Counted from the first letter of the stretch, positions 45,477 to 57,782 are shown. The stretch: DNA of 64,000 nt from Colletotrichum lupini (GCF_023278565.1 NC_064677.1:186001-250000); one strand, 5' to 3'. The notes: generated by a model not told the origin, from the letters alone. Translations and numbers: made by a program.

Positions 45477-47231
45477 CTAGGCTCTGGTCGATCTGCTCTC
45501 TCTTTCTGACATGTAAGCACGCCACCTCGGATTGAGAAGATAGACAGGCACTCCGAGTAGGAAGATGAAGCCAAAGATACCAGCCAACACACCAAAGGCA
45601 GTTTGATACCCCCATTTCTCAACCATTGGAGTCAACCCATAGGTCACACCGAACGAGACCACGTTCTTAGTTCCCACAACCACGACCAGTGCCGGCCCGG
45701 GATGTTTGGGCGCGGCTTCGGATGCGAAGCTAGTGGAAATGATAAGAACAGAGGTAAAGGAATACTGGAAGATGGTCCAGCCGATGTATGGACCCCACCA
45801 TGTGTACCCTCCTGACGCGGTGTAGCCATACAGTAATAGCATTCCCACACCGATGACGGCAGGTAAAGCCAAGACGACCAGGTGGTGTTCCGGGATGTGA
45901 ACGCCTCGATTCCGACGGGCGAGGTACATGACCAATGGATTGCCGACGAATGTGCAGAACAACATGCCGAGAACGGCGCCAATGACGCCGCCAACATTAA
46001 TCAACCCAACATCTTCCGACTTCCACTGATAGTTCGTCACCAGAACAGTGTTGTAGGTCAGTGACATGCCAACACCGCAGCCAAGAGCAATGGAAGATGT
46101 CAACACCGCATAAATGATTCCCGGGGACGAGAATGATTCCGCCATGTGCTTCCAACTCAAGACCATTACTCGCATTGGTTGGGGATGCGGTGTCGACCAA
46201 GGTCTGATGCGCTGTAGATACGACTTTCTCTCCAGAGACTCGGCCGCCTGATCGGCGCCCGGAGCCGTGAGTCCAGACCGATTCATCTCCTCGAGGTAGG
46301 CCTGGGCTTCAGAGTCTGGAATGACACGCGTGACACCAAACTCGTCCGTGATGACGACTTGTCCATCGAGCGACTCGGGTTGACGGGTGAACTGTGTTTC
46401 GAAGGCGAAAAAGAACGCAATGACCAGTCCGACGGCAACGGTGATAACGAAGACCCAGTAATACCAACGCCATCCCAGGTCATGGTTCAAATATGACGAG
46501 GTCAAGTTGATAGTAGAGGATATCGCATTTTGTGCCATCCAGTAAAGACCAAAGATTTTGGAACGCTCGTGAAGAAAGGTAACTTCAGTGAGCATCAGCG
46601 GGAGAAGAGACTCTGAGGCACCCGTGGCCAAGCCTTGAACCACTCGGGCAGCAAGATGCCCGTTATAGCTATTTTGCAAAGCGGCAGCAATTGTCGCTAT
46701 CAGAAGGATGACCATGAATCCTAAGAATACTGGGCGTCGACCGTATGCCAGAGCCAGAGGAAGGATGATGTAGTTGCCTAATCGTGATGCCTTCGTTAGT
46801 TCACTAATCAACCTTTAACGGCAGCTTTTTGAGTCAAGATGGATCTTACCGAGACCAATGCACAAGGTTGGAATAGTAATCAGAAGAACAATGTCTTCGG
46901 AAGAATAGCCTTGAGGGCCATACATCGCAAAGAATTCATGCAAAATTGCACCGAGACCACTTGCAATCGACAAACCCATACTAGAGAACCAGCAGCAGCA
47001 GAAGACAATGCCGTACTTCTCCCAAGGTCTGAAGCGGAGGGGATCGTTGGGATCCGAAGACGGAACTGGAATCCTGCGAACCTCTCCATCTCGGTTGATG
47101 AGAAGTGCGTTGCCTTCGACATGGCCATCGTGTGTGTCTTGCAAGCCCGGCTTGTTGAGGTCTTCGAGATGTTCGATTTGGCTGTTGTGCTTCGCGTCGC
47201 CACTGCTTCCGGGAGCCAGAGATGAAGACAT
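45477..47231 (-). CDS. MFS transporter
   Basis: Exons 47231-46850 and 46777-45477 with a 72-bp intron (GTAAGA, branch GAACTAACG, ATTAG) encode 560 residues. About 12 membrane helices are visible. Family signatures include DPLRFRPWEKYGI before TM1, ALAYGRRPVFLGF (loop 2-3 motif), ATGASESLLPLMLTEVTFLHERSK, FGLYWMAQNAISSTINLTSSY and HDLGWRWYYWVF. The pattern fits the fungal Hol/Dtr-like drug:H+ antiporter group in the plasma membrane. Substrate is unknown. The next gene on the same strand, 706 bp upstream, is a proline-racemase-family enzyme; uptake of hydroxyproline-like compounds is a reasonable hypothesis from the neighbourhood only. Confidence 0.9.
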
Positions 47232-47936
47232 CTTGAAGGCCGGTGGAGTTCAAGTGCGTTGAAGATTGTTTAGGTGATCTGAGGTGTTGGTGAAGAAGAG
47301 AACACCTGCGGGTCACGACTGCGAGCAACCGTCGCAACTGCAGGGAAATTTGATGCACCCAATGTTGTCTTGATTGTGATGATTGGGGATGGACGTCATG
47401 ATTCCTGTGTATTCGTCGCGGCTGACAGCCTTGTTATTTCAATATCTTGACCATCGTTGAAGATGTTGACCCGAATGGAAATCCGGGGTAGACATGGGCC
47501 ACCCCGTTCCCCGGAGTGGGGGGTTGGGGTGCGAGGTAGTCTTGATTCCCCCGCAATCTCTCTTCGGTTCGGCTGGGAAACAAAGCTCCATTCGGTTCGG
47601 GATCTCAAGCTTTTGAAGAGACCACGGCGCGATGAACTAGTACAAAATCAACGTAGCTCGTATCTTCTCTTGACTATTTCTTGTTCATGAATCCACAGAC
47701 TAGTCGACAGTCTCGGGCTACGACCTCTCAGTATCGAACTCTTCCACTACGATTATTGAGTGACTGTATCCCACCGGGGGCGGGGCCGGAACTGGAAGCC
47801 AACAACACATACGGGGCACGAAGTCCCAGGGTTCCAACATGGTATTCCGGCCAAGTACGGCAGGCGGTCCTTTATTTCTCTGTCTATGGCTAACTCCCAA
47901 CATATGAATGTTTCCGCCTCAATGCCTCGGCGCTGA
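47232..47936. other. Intergenic region upstream of MFS gene
   Basis: About 0.7 kb containing the MFS promoter and the 3' end of the racemase-family gene. The stretch near 47,470-47,590 carries CCCCGG/CGGGG-type words (ATCCGGGG, TTCCCCGGAG), which may be C6-regulator half-sites. That is speculation from base patterns. Confidence 0.35.
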
Positions 47937-48980
47937 CTAGGACTCGATATCAGGGACATGCCATTGGTCCCCCACTCTGAATCCGGTAGGAAAGGGGTCC
48001 TCTGGATCCAAGACGACCTGCTTGTAGCTAGTGATCCATGCTCTGCCCTTGATGACTGGTACCACAGCATCAATATCTCCGACTTTGACAGTCCGAGAGA
48101 TGCGGCACTCGAAGGCTGTGTCAATGACGCTAGTGTGCTTGAAATATTCTCCAACCGCCAGCTGGCCCTTGGCATGCAGCAGAGCCATCCGCGCACTGGT
48201 GCCGGTGCCACAAGGGCTGCGATCAAGACGCCCGGGAGACACAACTACAGTGTTCTTGGCGACCTTCCCAATGGTATCTTGGTGAAGTGGCTCTGTGAAT
48301 TCGAGAACCGAGATGCCCATGATTCCTGGGTTCTCCGGATGATGAGGCGTGTAGGCAGCTTTCAATGCTGACTTAATCCTTTCGCCAAGCTCCACAAGCT
48401 TCGCGCCCTTGCTCGGCTCGATGGTCATCCCGACAGATGCCGCATCCACGATAGCGTACCACATTCCGCCCCAGACAATGTCGGCGGAGACGGTCCCGAT
48501 CCCCGGGACGTCAACCTGCAGATCGAACCGGTCCACGAACGCAGGCACATTTTCAAAAGCCACGGATTTGCATTTACCACCTTGGCACTCCGCAGTCACG
48601 CCGACAAGACCAGCCGCCGTATCTAGAGCGAACTTGGTGATTGGCTCTTGCATGGGGATCATCCCTGTCTGCAAGAGTACCGTCGCCGTGCAAATGGTGT
48701 TGGATCCGGACATTGGCGCATATTCTTCACTTTCCATAATCAGGAATACTGCAGCGGCTTCGGGGTTGCATGGCGGGAGGATCAAGTTCGTATTCTTTGG
48801 CGATCTTCCTCTCGGCTCATTCAGTAGTAGCTGACGCAGCTCGTCTTTATGCGTCAAAAAGTGTTGTAGTTTGTGCCACATGCTCGGTGCCGGCACATCT
48901 AGAACACCGCCGGTGATTACATCGCCAACTTCACCCTCCGCGTGGCATCCGACCACGTTGATAACACGACCGGCGCTCAT
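47937..48980 (-). CDS. Proline racemase family enzyme (4-hydroxyproline epimerase / trans-3-hydroxyproline dehydratase type), Ser/Cys active site
   Basis: Intronless, 347 residues, full family length. It starts INVVGCHAEGEVGDVITGGV, followed by LNEPRGR and FLIMESEEYAPMSGSNTICT. In proline racemase the first catalytic cysteine sits in an MCGHG motif; here the position is Ser91 (MSGSNTI). The second catalytic cysteine is kept at C257 (DRSPCGTGTSARMA). Members with Thr at the first site are trans-3-hydroxy-L-proline dehydratases and those with Cys are racemases/epimerases; Ser-containing members occur in both functional groups, so the reaction cannot be fixed. The likely substrates are hydroxyprolines from collagen or plant cell-wall proteins. 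The MFS transporter (same strand) and Zn2Cys6 regulator nearby suggest a small catabolic locus. Confidence 0.92.
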   Translation of the reverse strand: MSAGRVINVVGCHAEGEVGDVITGGVLDVPAPSMWHKLQHFLTHKDELRQLLLNEPRGRSPKNTNLILPPCNPEAAAVFLIMESEEYAPMSGSNTICTATVLLQTGMIPMQEPITKFALDTAAGLVGVTAECQGGKCKSVAFENVPAFVDRFDLQVDVPGIGTVSADIVWGGMWYAIVDAASVGMTIEPSKGAKLVELGERIKSALKAAYTPHHPENPGIMGISVLEFTEPLHQDTIGKVAKNTVVVSPGRLDRSPCGTGTSARMALLHAKGQLAVGEYFKHTSVIDTAFECRISRTVKVGDIDAVVPVIKGRAWITSYKQVVLDPEDPFPTGFRVGDQWHVPDIES

Positions 48981-50702
48981 CCTTCTGTGTCGAACAAGGT
49001 TGAAGTGACTGTTGGCTAAGTTTGTACTTCAGGTGGTGCCGTGGAGCTTGCGCTTGAGGTGATATTAGATGACCAAGAAATGATGAGTTGAGATGAATAA
49101 CAGAGGAATGAGGTTTCTGACCACCTCAGATCAAAATCAACTGTGCTTGATGCTATTTAACAAAATGGCAATGGAGCTCTTGTCACCTACAATGCCCCGC
49201 GTTCGCGTGATACCCCGCAGAGCATCGCGGAGACTTGCCCAGTTTCTTAATTTTTGCTCCAGAGATGTTTGCTTGATATGTAAAGCAAACCAATTTAATT
49301 CCCAGCAAGTACCAATCATTCGAGGGAGGAGGAGCTAATTGGCTATCAGTGATAGATACACGGGTTATCAAACCGAAACCAAGTGAGACTGCTTTTGGGT
49401 TGACGTTCAGCTCTCAAGCTCGTCCACGCGACCGAGGAATTGCTGTCTGCCCTTTTTACTTTCGTAAAGAAATCGAGACGATGTGGATTGGAAAAGCGTC
49501 GGTCAGTCATTTTCACCTCTGCCAGTTCAACATGATTGAGAAGTCAGAGCAATCATCTCAATGGCGTACTTCCCATATCCACGCTCAAGACCTTGGGGGA
49601 AACATCTCGAACCCATTAAGCGATGTCATTTGATTGCCGCCATTGGCGGCCCACTCTCGCGCGGTGCCAAGAGAGCCATTCGCTGACAATCGCATAGCTC
49701 ACAACCGCCAAGGTAAGCATGTTCGTGGCCACACTTTGAGAGTGGCTTGCAGGCAAACCATCTTCGATCCAATTCCTCATCTTCCATAAATAGGCGTTGT
49801 CGAGGTGTGAAAGTCCCGGGACGAAAACCGGGACGGCCGGCGTTAGGCGCAGTTTACATGGCGCGCGGGTACTTATCGTGTTGATCTTGCCATCCCCCCT
49901 TGAGTAAGGTACCAGGGCTAACTTTCAGTGCATTTCGACACTTGTTGTCGGGCTTATTTGATTCATGTGTGGCGAAGTGTTTTCAGATCATATCAAGAGC
50001 TCACTAGTGTTTAGCTCGACCGAGGTCAATTGGCCATATTCAAGAGTATCCGCCTACCGCTTGGGTTGAGAGTGAGAGCAGCAAGCTGAGAACAGGGGTC
50101 CTTTTCTTCCCTCTAATACAACCCACTTCCGCCACGAGAACCGATGCAGTAGGTCTGCAGATTGCTTCTGCCTAACTAACCCGTCGGCGGGCCGACTCTA
50201 GGGCGGAGAAAGACAATGATATCATCCTTGAGACATGAGCAGGCGCCCGTGATGCTCAGTGATTTGTCGGTTTGCGATACCATAAGCCCCCACATGTCTA
50301 TCAGCCCTCCCGCATTGGCTACAACGTTGAGTCCTCTAGGGCTGAGGGGATGTTGATCAGCGGTTGTACCTGTTGCCCCCAAGGCGAAGCACAGCATGGC
50401 AGTCTTTACCCAAATAGGAAAATACTCTGGCCAAGACCGTTTGCCAAGCGAATCGTCTTACTTGGTGTTCTACACTGGGGCTCAAGCAAGGCAACCCGCG
50501 CACCCAGAGCATAGGATACTTAAGATATCCAAGCCTATGCGGATGTGGCCTGAGTTGAGAGCCCCCTCCGCAATCAAACCCTCGACCCCTTCGTCCCATC
50601 GACTTCTTCTTACTCAATCTGGTAACGCTGGTGCATATTAACCTGTCACTCGGGTAGGGCTGAACTGCACCTTTTGGGACCTGATCCACGCCTCGCAACA
50701 CA
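48981..50702. other. 1.7 kb intergenic region, divergent promoters
   Basis: It separates the racemase-family gene (minus) from the Zn2Cys6 regulator (plus). A TAAGGTACC word occurs near 49,905. No gene, tRNA or repeat could be supported. If the regulator controls the neighbouring genes, its binding sites should be here. Confidence 0.4.
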
Positions 50703-52435
50703 ATGTTACCGGCGCCTCAGCCATCATTATCCCCGGAGATTCCAGGGAAACGACGTTGCTGGGAGTGCCAACGTCGTCGACTTGTTTGCGACTCTGTCAA
50801 GCCAGTCTGTAACAAGTGTCGTGCTTCCGGCATCGTTTGCCCTGGCTACGACGACAGAAAGCCCCTGACTTGGCTCGCACCTGGGAAAATCACCTGCCGT
50901 ACTCGACGCAAAGGGCGCGTGGCAGACAAAGACACAGCGACGAAGAAGACCATAAAGATAAAGCCAAAGCTAGATAGCCGAGGGGAAATCGAAGACACCG
51001 AAGCCTTGACTAGAAGCAGGAACAAATATGGCGGAGAGCTCGTCTTTCATTCAGCTCTGAGGACAGACATTTGCGATGTATTCGAAGCCGTACAGTATTG
51101 TGAGTTGCAACCCACAGAACTTGAAAAAAGATTCAGCTGTTACCCAGATTTATCGAAAATCTCTAACATCACAATTGTTCAGTCAACGACGTGTTCTACC
51201 CATACACCAAGTCAGGCCATCCGCCAACCAGCAACGTGTTCATCGCCGAAATTCCCCTCAAGGTCGTGAAATATCTGCCGATCTCGATTGCGCACAACTT
51301 GGTTGGCATCGTGTACCATCATCGCATGCATGTGCAGAAAGAATGGAAGAATGATTGTCCTTCTATATTGTATGCCCAACACCGAATGCACCATCATCGA
51401 GGCCTGTAGATACGGGCTATCAACGAAGATCTCGCCAATCCGAAGACGCAGAGTAGCGACGTTGTATTGACAGGGGTCATCCTCCTTCTCCAGTCCGAGG
51501 TCAGTCAAAGTCAACAGTGAGGCTTCTTATCTACAATGATTGCTGACCCAACACCAACACCAACAGATCAACGCATGCATAACTCCTCAGTGGCGACAGC
51601 ATGTAGACGGTCTCCTGGCTATTCTCGCATGTCGAGGCGGTGCCCGGGGATGGGCCATGTCGGAGCCATACCGCCAAGCCTTGCTCCTGTCTTTTATGAT
51701 GTAAGTCTAGATCCTGTGGGTAAATCAAAGCATTGATGCTGACCTCGAGAATGACACAGTGTGATGACTTCAGCGAATACAACGAGTCCACCTGACAACC
51801 AGGTTACAATGTGTGATCAACAAGAGTTCGTTAATTTGATCCAGGAGATATATCCACTCGGATTGCATCCACACATTCCTTGTCCGATGCCGCTATTCTT
51901 GGAAATTTCGCGAATTAACCATCTAAGAGCTGAGGTCTCGAAGAAGTCGATGGACAAGTCAACAGCGAATTCAGTTGCGGAGGACATTGTTGCAAGGATC
52001 GAGAGCTTTGATGGGACGGACTGTGACTCCTTCTACGAGGACAGGGATCACCGTGATCTCATCGCTGCGATATTTCACTCTGCAGTGGCTGTCTTCTGCA
52101 TTTCTTCGCTGCAGAGCGTTGGAGCCCTGCCCAGAGTCCACCGACTGACAATGCTGAGAACCATGCATGGAAATCGCCTCTATTCTCTCATGGAGGAGAC
52201 AAGAAAACATCCACAACTGAAGAAATCCGTCCAATGGCCTTTAGTTGTCGCTGGCATCGAAGCCTCGGTTCGGGTAGATAAGCGTCGGCTTGTTGCAGAG
52301 CTTTACTTGGAGCAAGCCAAGGACATCGCCACGCCATTGCCTCTGCACGCTAAGAATGTTATGCGCACCTTCTGGGACGGAGACGCTACACATTGGGATG
52401 CATGTTTCGACCAGCCCTACGCATTTGTTTCATAG
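50703..52435 (+). pseudogene. Zn2Cys6 transcription factor interrupted by an in-frame TAG
   Basis: Four exons (50703-51099, 51183-51499, 51567-51700, 51760-52435) with introns of 83, 67 and 59 bp close in phase to 508 codons. The N-terminus carries CWECQRRRLVC and CNKCRASGIVC, a full Zn2Cys6 cluster with a dimerisation-region remainder. The fungal-specific TF domain includes FEAVQYFNDVFYPY, the typical RAINEDL, SDVVLTGVILLLQSE and WRQHVDGLLAILACRGG. Codon 208 (51407-51409) is TAG, between HHHRGL and IRAINEDL, and the frame and homology continue unbroken on both sides. No intron with usable ends removes the stop. The product would be 207 residues, keeping the DNA-binding part but losing the regulatory part. 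CAG to TAG is a C-to-T change of the RIP type; a sequencing error is the alternative. Confidence 0.75.
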
Positions 52436-52858
52436 CATGAAGTGGGAACAAGGCTTAAGTTCAGAGGGACAGATAATTGGGAAGGGAACACGATATCATT
52501 ACTAAGTAGGTAGTGTGATGGCCTTTGCTCAGTTACATCAAGTGAAGAAATGGTACTCTGACAGCAGTAAGCACTTGTATTTGTGTTTTAAGTTGATTAA
52601 ATGAGTGACAGTTAGTGCCGCTGGCGGCTTAATATTAAGGAAGGTGATGATGCCGCCTGGTCCGGAGCCCAACGACAGCTCTATGAACATATTATGTCGT
52701 CCAAACGAGTTCAAAGTCTGATTCATAAATTTGTACGTTGTCTTGTCTTCAGCCCTAAGAATCAACGGTGTTATTCCCGAAGTTGAAGTCTTCTTCTCTA
52801 TTCTATTGACCAAGACTTGACTGTTCTCGAATGGGGCGACGTTCCTAACACTCCATCA
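52436..52858. other. Convergent 3' intergenic region
   Basis: About 420 bp between two stop codons. A 91-codon minus frame here (52813-52538) lacks conserved features. Nothing else was seen. Confidence 0.35.
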
Positions 52859-53529
52859 TCAACAAGTTGACGCCTTTACGTTGACCTTGAGGTTGTCCAT
52901 GGCCGTCAAGATCGTGATAGTGGTTCCTGTAATGGGACTGGCGGTTTCAAAGCTGACGCTCTTGAGATTCTTCTCATTGACAAGGTTGCACTTTTCCAAG
53001 CTTGATCCAAGAATATCGGGATTATATGAGCAGAATTCAGTGATGGTGTTACCGTTCACGTCCACTCCCTTCACGGTGAGCTTGCAAGCCCTCTTCATAT
53101 TCTCGAGGCCAGTGCGAACACACTGGAAGTCGAACGTCTCCAGCTCAAAGCTCGCTACCTTTGATCCACCGTAGTCTTTGGTGATCAACGGGTTTTCCAG
53201 TGTCGAGGCTGTGGTGATGGTGCCGTACACCAGAAACTCGTTCTCGCGGAGGTTGGGGTCGAGCGCCCCACCAACGGACTTGACTCCGAGGCCCGAGTAC
53301 TTCAGCTGTTTGTAAGGGGTAGGCGGGAACACAGGGTTCAGGATAGGAAAAGCACTCGATCCAATGTCTTTGTACTGGAGTGTCGGTCAGTAATACAGTT
53401 CTTTACCAGGAGAGAGTGACTTACGGTGAGCACGTAAGGGGTAACTTGCTCGCAGCTGTTCCCAGTAGGAGATGCCATGCTACCTCCCAAAAAGAGAATG
53501 ACAGAGATGATTTGGGCAAGAGGAGCCAT
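52859..53529 (-). CDS. Small secreted protein, unknown family
   Basis: Exons 53529-53425 and 53374-52859 with a 50-bp intron (GTAAGT, branch TACTGAC, CTCCAG) encode 206 residues. A signal peptide (LAQIISVILFLGGSMAS) is followed by a mature part with six cysteines, in NSCEQ, DFQCVRTG, RACKL, EFCSY, EKCNL and the C-terminal STC. The even cysteine number suggests disulfides. The sequence contains beta-strand-like stretches (VASFELETFDFQC, ITEFCSYNP, SVSFETASPITGTTITIL). I do not recognise a family. It lies 0.9 kb from the AT-rich repeat block, a common position of effector or other fast-changing secreted proteins; an effector role is inference only. Confidence 0.82.
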
Positions 53530-54429
53530 GATGGATGGAGTGATAGAGTTGAAGTATCTTAGGCTGGTAGTTGGGTCCTAGCTGGTGATGCTGATGATCA
53601 TGTTGACAGGAACAAGATGAGAGTGCAAGGACGAGCGAGAAGGCAGTGTCTTTATATTGATTCTAATGTCCAGGGAGATCATATTCCAGAACTCAAAAGT
53701 TTCACCTCGTCAATATTAGTCAATATGCCAGTATCGAACGAAGACACGGTCAAGCGAACAACGGTCACGACAGAAGCCTTGATATTGCCGTATGCCGATC
53801 ATCCGATGTGAAGGCTTTCGATGTTCACGACGCCTGCAGTCACATATTGGGTCTTAGACTTATTGGTAACACAGGCAGTTGCTGCTGCATCATGAATCAG
53901 ATCGTTAAGTACATGGATAACTAGCCTCAACTAACTACTTCTTGTCTCTTGACTTGCTTCAGTGTGGGCTCCCACCATGAATTCGTTCAACGATGTCAAG
54001 GATTTCCGCTCTCTCTATGGTTCTAGTTGAGATATCAGATAGCCCATTAGGTGAATATTCTTTTCCTGGTACTAGATTCAGTGACTGGAGCATAGAAGGC
54101 CAAAGCAGGCAAAGTTACTTGTGACACATGCGATCTGAGACGTGTGGCAACGACTGGAACTAACTGCCGTGTTACACTGTTCGACACCAAGGGCTAGCCG
54201 GCGAGGCCTAGACCACATCTGGCTTCCTCATCGACGATCGATCTACAGAGTTGGGGAGGCCACCAGCAGCGAATCCGGGTCATTAGCATATTTCGATTAC
54301 TCGTAAAGTTTTGGTCTAAGTCTGTATACTTCTAGACTAGGACATCATCGAGATTTCTCTATACTTTTAGTAGACAAGATCTCGACTGCAGACATACCAC
54401 GTAGACTGGCATACACCTGAGACGGAGGT
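53530..54429. other. Boundary between gene-rich and AT-rich DNA
   Basis: This 0.9 kb has normal base composition until about 54,300, then changes within about 130 bp to AT-rich DNA. No gene was recognised. It holds the promoter of the small secreted protein. Confidence 0.45.
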
Positions 54430-57400
54430 GAGGTATTTATAATAGAGATGTTAGTATCCCTATTACAGGGTAGTTAGTTCGAACCGTAGTTAACGAAGAG
54501 ATTAATTAAACTATATAAATATTTGCGTAGGTATAAAAAAGAGGTTCTAACCGTAGGTTAGGCTAGCTATAATAATCGTAAATAAGGCCCCTAATTAGCC
54601 CCTGCGCAGTCGGCTATATACCGTAGTTAAATTAGATTTCTAATTTGATACTAACTTTTTCTTTTTTTTACTAATTTAACTACTACGGTTAGAGGTATAA
54701 TTCGACCTCGGGCCCGTTTATTAAGTCGTCTCCTTTTCCCCCTTTTCTCTACTCTTTTTATATAACTTATCCCTTTATTTATATAATAACCTTTTTACTA
54801 CTTATAAATTACTTTAATCCCTTATTTAGTACTACTTTTATAAAAGCGTTTATGAGGTTATTTTTATTATTAATTTAATAAATCTCGAGTATCTCGCGCC
54901 TTTTATACGATTACCTAAGGGCTATAATATCGTTTATAAGCCTCTTTTTTTTTTTTTTTTTTAATTTAACGAGGTATTTATATAGTGAGTAGGAATTTAT
55001 ATAAATAACTATTAGAATAGGTAAAAGGCTAATTCGATTGGTAATCTTTTTTAGCGTTATTAAAATCGTATAAAAGAGGTTAACGCCGTTAACTATACTA
55101 TAAACCTCCGATATTAGTATACTTTTTATTACCTACTTATTTTTAGTTAACGAGTAGTAGATTATATTACTATATATAGTAAATTCGCTCTCGCTTATAC
55201 TCTCGTTAGCTAGGATAATAATATACCCTAATTACGAAATAAGGTCGTTATTATTTATAAATAACCTATTAATAAAGACGTAGAGCTTATTAGTTATAAG
55301 GTCGATTGGGTAGTAAACGAGACCTCGATCGAGATTCGTTTATTATTACTTAAGCCGCTTATTAAATACCTCGACGTCTCGTTTAGTTAAATCTATAGCT
55401 TATATTACCCTAGCGTAGTTAAAAATCGCCTTAGGTTAATAAATACTTATAATATATACCCCTCGTACGAGCTTAGCCTTATACTACTTTTTAACGTTAG
55501 TTACGTTCGGATCGACAAGGTTAATCTTCTCGCCCTACCCTTTTTATTAAAAAACGACAGTTTCCCTTTCGATTATAAAAATCTTACTATTAAATACTAA
55601 GGGGGTATTTATTATAAGGACCTCTTTTAGCTTTACTATAAAGCCCGCTTTTTAAAGCTCTTTATCCTCCTTTTTTATAAAGTTAATATTAAATAGGCTT
55701 AATATATCGTCGGTTTATATTCTAACGATCCTAAATTAGTTACCTTCGTGCTCTATAACTAGTAAGCACGGGTTATACGTAAAAGTAATTATTAATAGTT
55801 AATTAATATAAAAATCGTAGTAAGTAGCTTATTAATAAGTGCCCGATTCTGCGAGCCTATATAGTAGCTTAAGTACTTTAATAATCGTACTTTCTAAGTA
55901 CTTACTAGCCATTTCCTTCGGTAAATAGGCTAGGATTCTCTTTATAAGCCCTATAGCCGATTAGGTATAAGCCTAGGTAATATTACGGCTCTAAATCTCG
56001 TATCCCTTCTTCCGTAGCAATGCTATTAATATTATTATTAATTATTAGCTATAGCGCTATATAATAGGCAATTATATAAGTAGCGTTACTTTTTTAACGT
56101 CGCCGTACTCCTAAATTATATATCTAGACTTCTCGTACGGCTAGGGTATTCCTTTCTTTTTAATCTTATAAACTATTTGTAATTTAAATATGCGGAGGTT
56201 TATATATTTTTCTAAGTTATATAGGATAAATTAATAGACCCCTTAATTATAAAAAGTGTTTACTTTAATAAGATCTAATCCCTTATACGACTTTTTAGTA
56301 ATTATAATTATGCCTTCTTTACGTAGTTTAACCGCTAGCTCGAAATTGGCTTTCTTTTTTATTATATAAAAGGTATTAATTACCTCGTTATTAATAATAA
56401 ATTGCCGCGTTAGGGCTTACCGTCGTGGTCTTTTATAACGTCTCGCTAGTAATATTAATACCCTTTTAGTAATTTCCTCTTCCTCGTCGTCTATTAGTAC
56501 TATTACGACGATTTTATTAAAGATAATTTCTTATACTTCTACCGCGGGTTATATAGTTTCCCCTAGCTCTTCTTCTTTTTATAAGTTAGAAATTACCTCG
56601 TTAGGATCTATATAGTACGGTCTAACTACCGTAATTAACACTTTAAGTAGCTAGTCGCAATTTCTCGTAACTATATAAGAGCGCTCGTTAATAAAAATTA
56701 ACTTATATAGCCTAGCTTATTATTAAGTAATTTTGCGCTATACTCGTATATCCGAATTTAGTAATATATTTAGATTATCCCTTATATCGGGCCTATTATA
56801 CGTAGTAATTACCTCGTTAACTTATTTTCTTATATTTACTTTGCGCAGTGCCCGTATTACGTTTTTAATTACTTAGGCTCGTTAGCTTATACTTAGTAAT
56901 AATAGCGAGGCTAAGGTCGTTTTTAAATATACTCTAAATACTAATAGCGTTAGTATAAGTCCGTTAGGCCCCATAGTATTATTATAGTATTTAAGTACTA
57001 TTTAGAGGTATTCGTTATCGGTAGAATCCGGATTTTCCTTTTTAATAATTCTAAACGCCCTTTTTAATTACTAGTATACCCTTTTTACCTTTTTAATACT
57101 ATAGTGCGCTTTAACGGGTACGACTTTTAGCTATATACCGTAGGCCGTCGTATTATCCCTAAATTTTACTAACTTAAAGCTAGTACTAACGTTAGTTCTA
57201 ATACTATCTAGCGGTCCTTAGTATATATCGATCTAGCTTTTTCGTAAGGCTGCCCATACTATTTTTACTTATAGATCCCAGAAGAATTGCCCTATTAAAA
57301 AAGATATAGCTACGTCGATTATATATAGTACTAGCTAACTATTTAAATAGAAAATATCGACGACGATTTCCTAGTTAAAGTTAAGCTTATTACGTAATAT

Positions 57401-57782
57401 AAACTTAAATTTACGTAGGCTTTGCGTATTTATTTAGTATTAATAATATACTTTCGTTAACTACTCTAGCGCCCCTATTTTAATATTATTATTACTTAAT
57501 TACTTTAGAAGGTTATATAGCCTCGTAACCGACGGGTACTCAAATCTCTAGTATAGTTTTCTAAGCTTACTTTTTATTAAGTAATTAATTAACTTCGTAT
57601 CGTTAGTAAGCTTTATAAATATATACCCTTATTATCGTTCGACTATTTTAAAATACTTATTACTAGAGATTTTGTTCCTCGTATTATTAAATATAATACC
57701 TAGTCGATCTATATCTTTTAGATATAAGAGAAATAGGGTATTAATAAGTAAAATATAGAAAGTTATCGTTCCGAAGTATATC
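54430..57782. repeat. AT-rich, RIP-degraded repeat relic (left part)
   Basis: About 3.35 kb in which CpA and TpG are almost missing while TpA is very frequent and CpG is still present. This is what repeat-induced point mutation (CpA to TpA) produces. There is no long open frame: stop codons TAA and TAG fill all six frames. It is probably an old transposable element. I could not identify the family from scattered short frames. The relic resumes after the copia element at 63,711. Confidence 0.85.

Noticed and set aside
51361..51410. A 40-nt intron (GTATGC...TGTAG) that would remove the premature TAG
   Set aside because: It is shorter than any intron in the window, and splicing it shifts the frame into a stop 60 nt later.
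54255..54300. CCACCAGCAGCGAATCCGGGT, similar to the 3' part of fungal 5S rRNA
   Set aside because: The upstream 100 bp do not match 5S rRNA and the internal promoter boxes are missing.
54430..57782. Attempt to read a polymerase gene in the AT-rich relic (for example IDDDFLV near 57,360)
   Set aside because: Short chance matches between stops; the family of the relic cannot be named from them.
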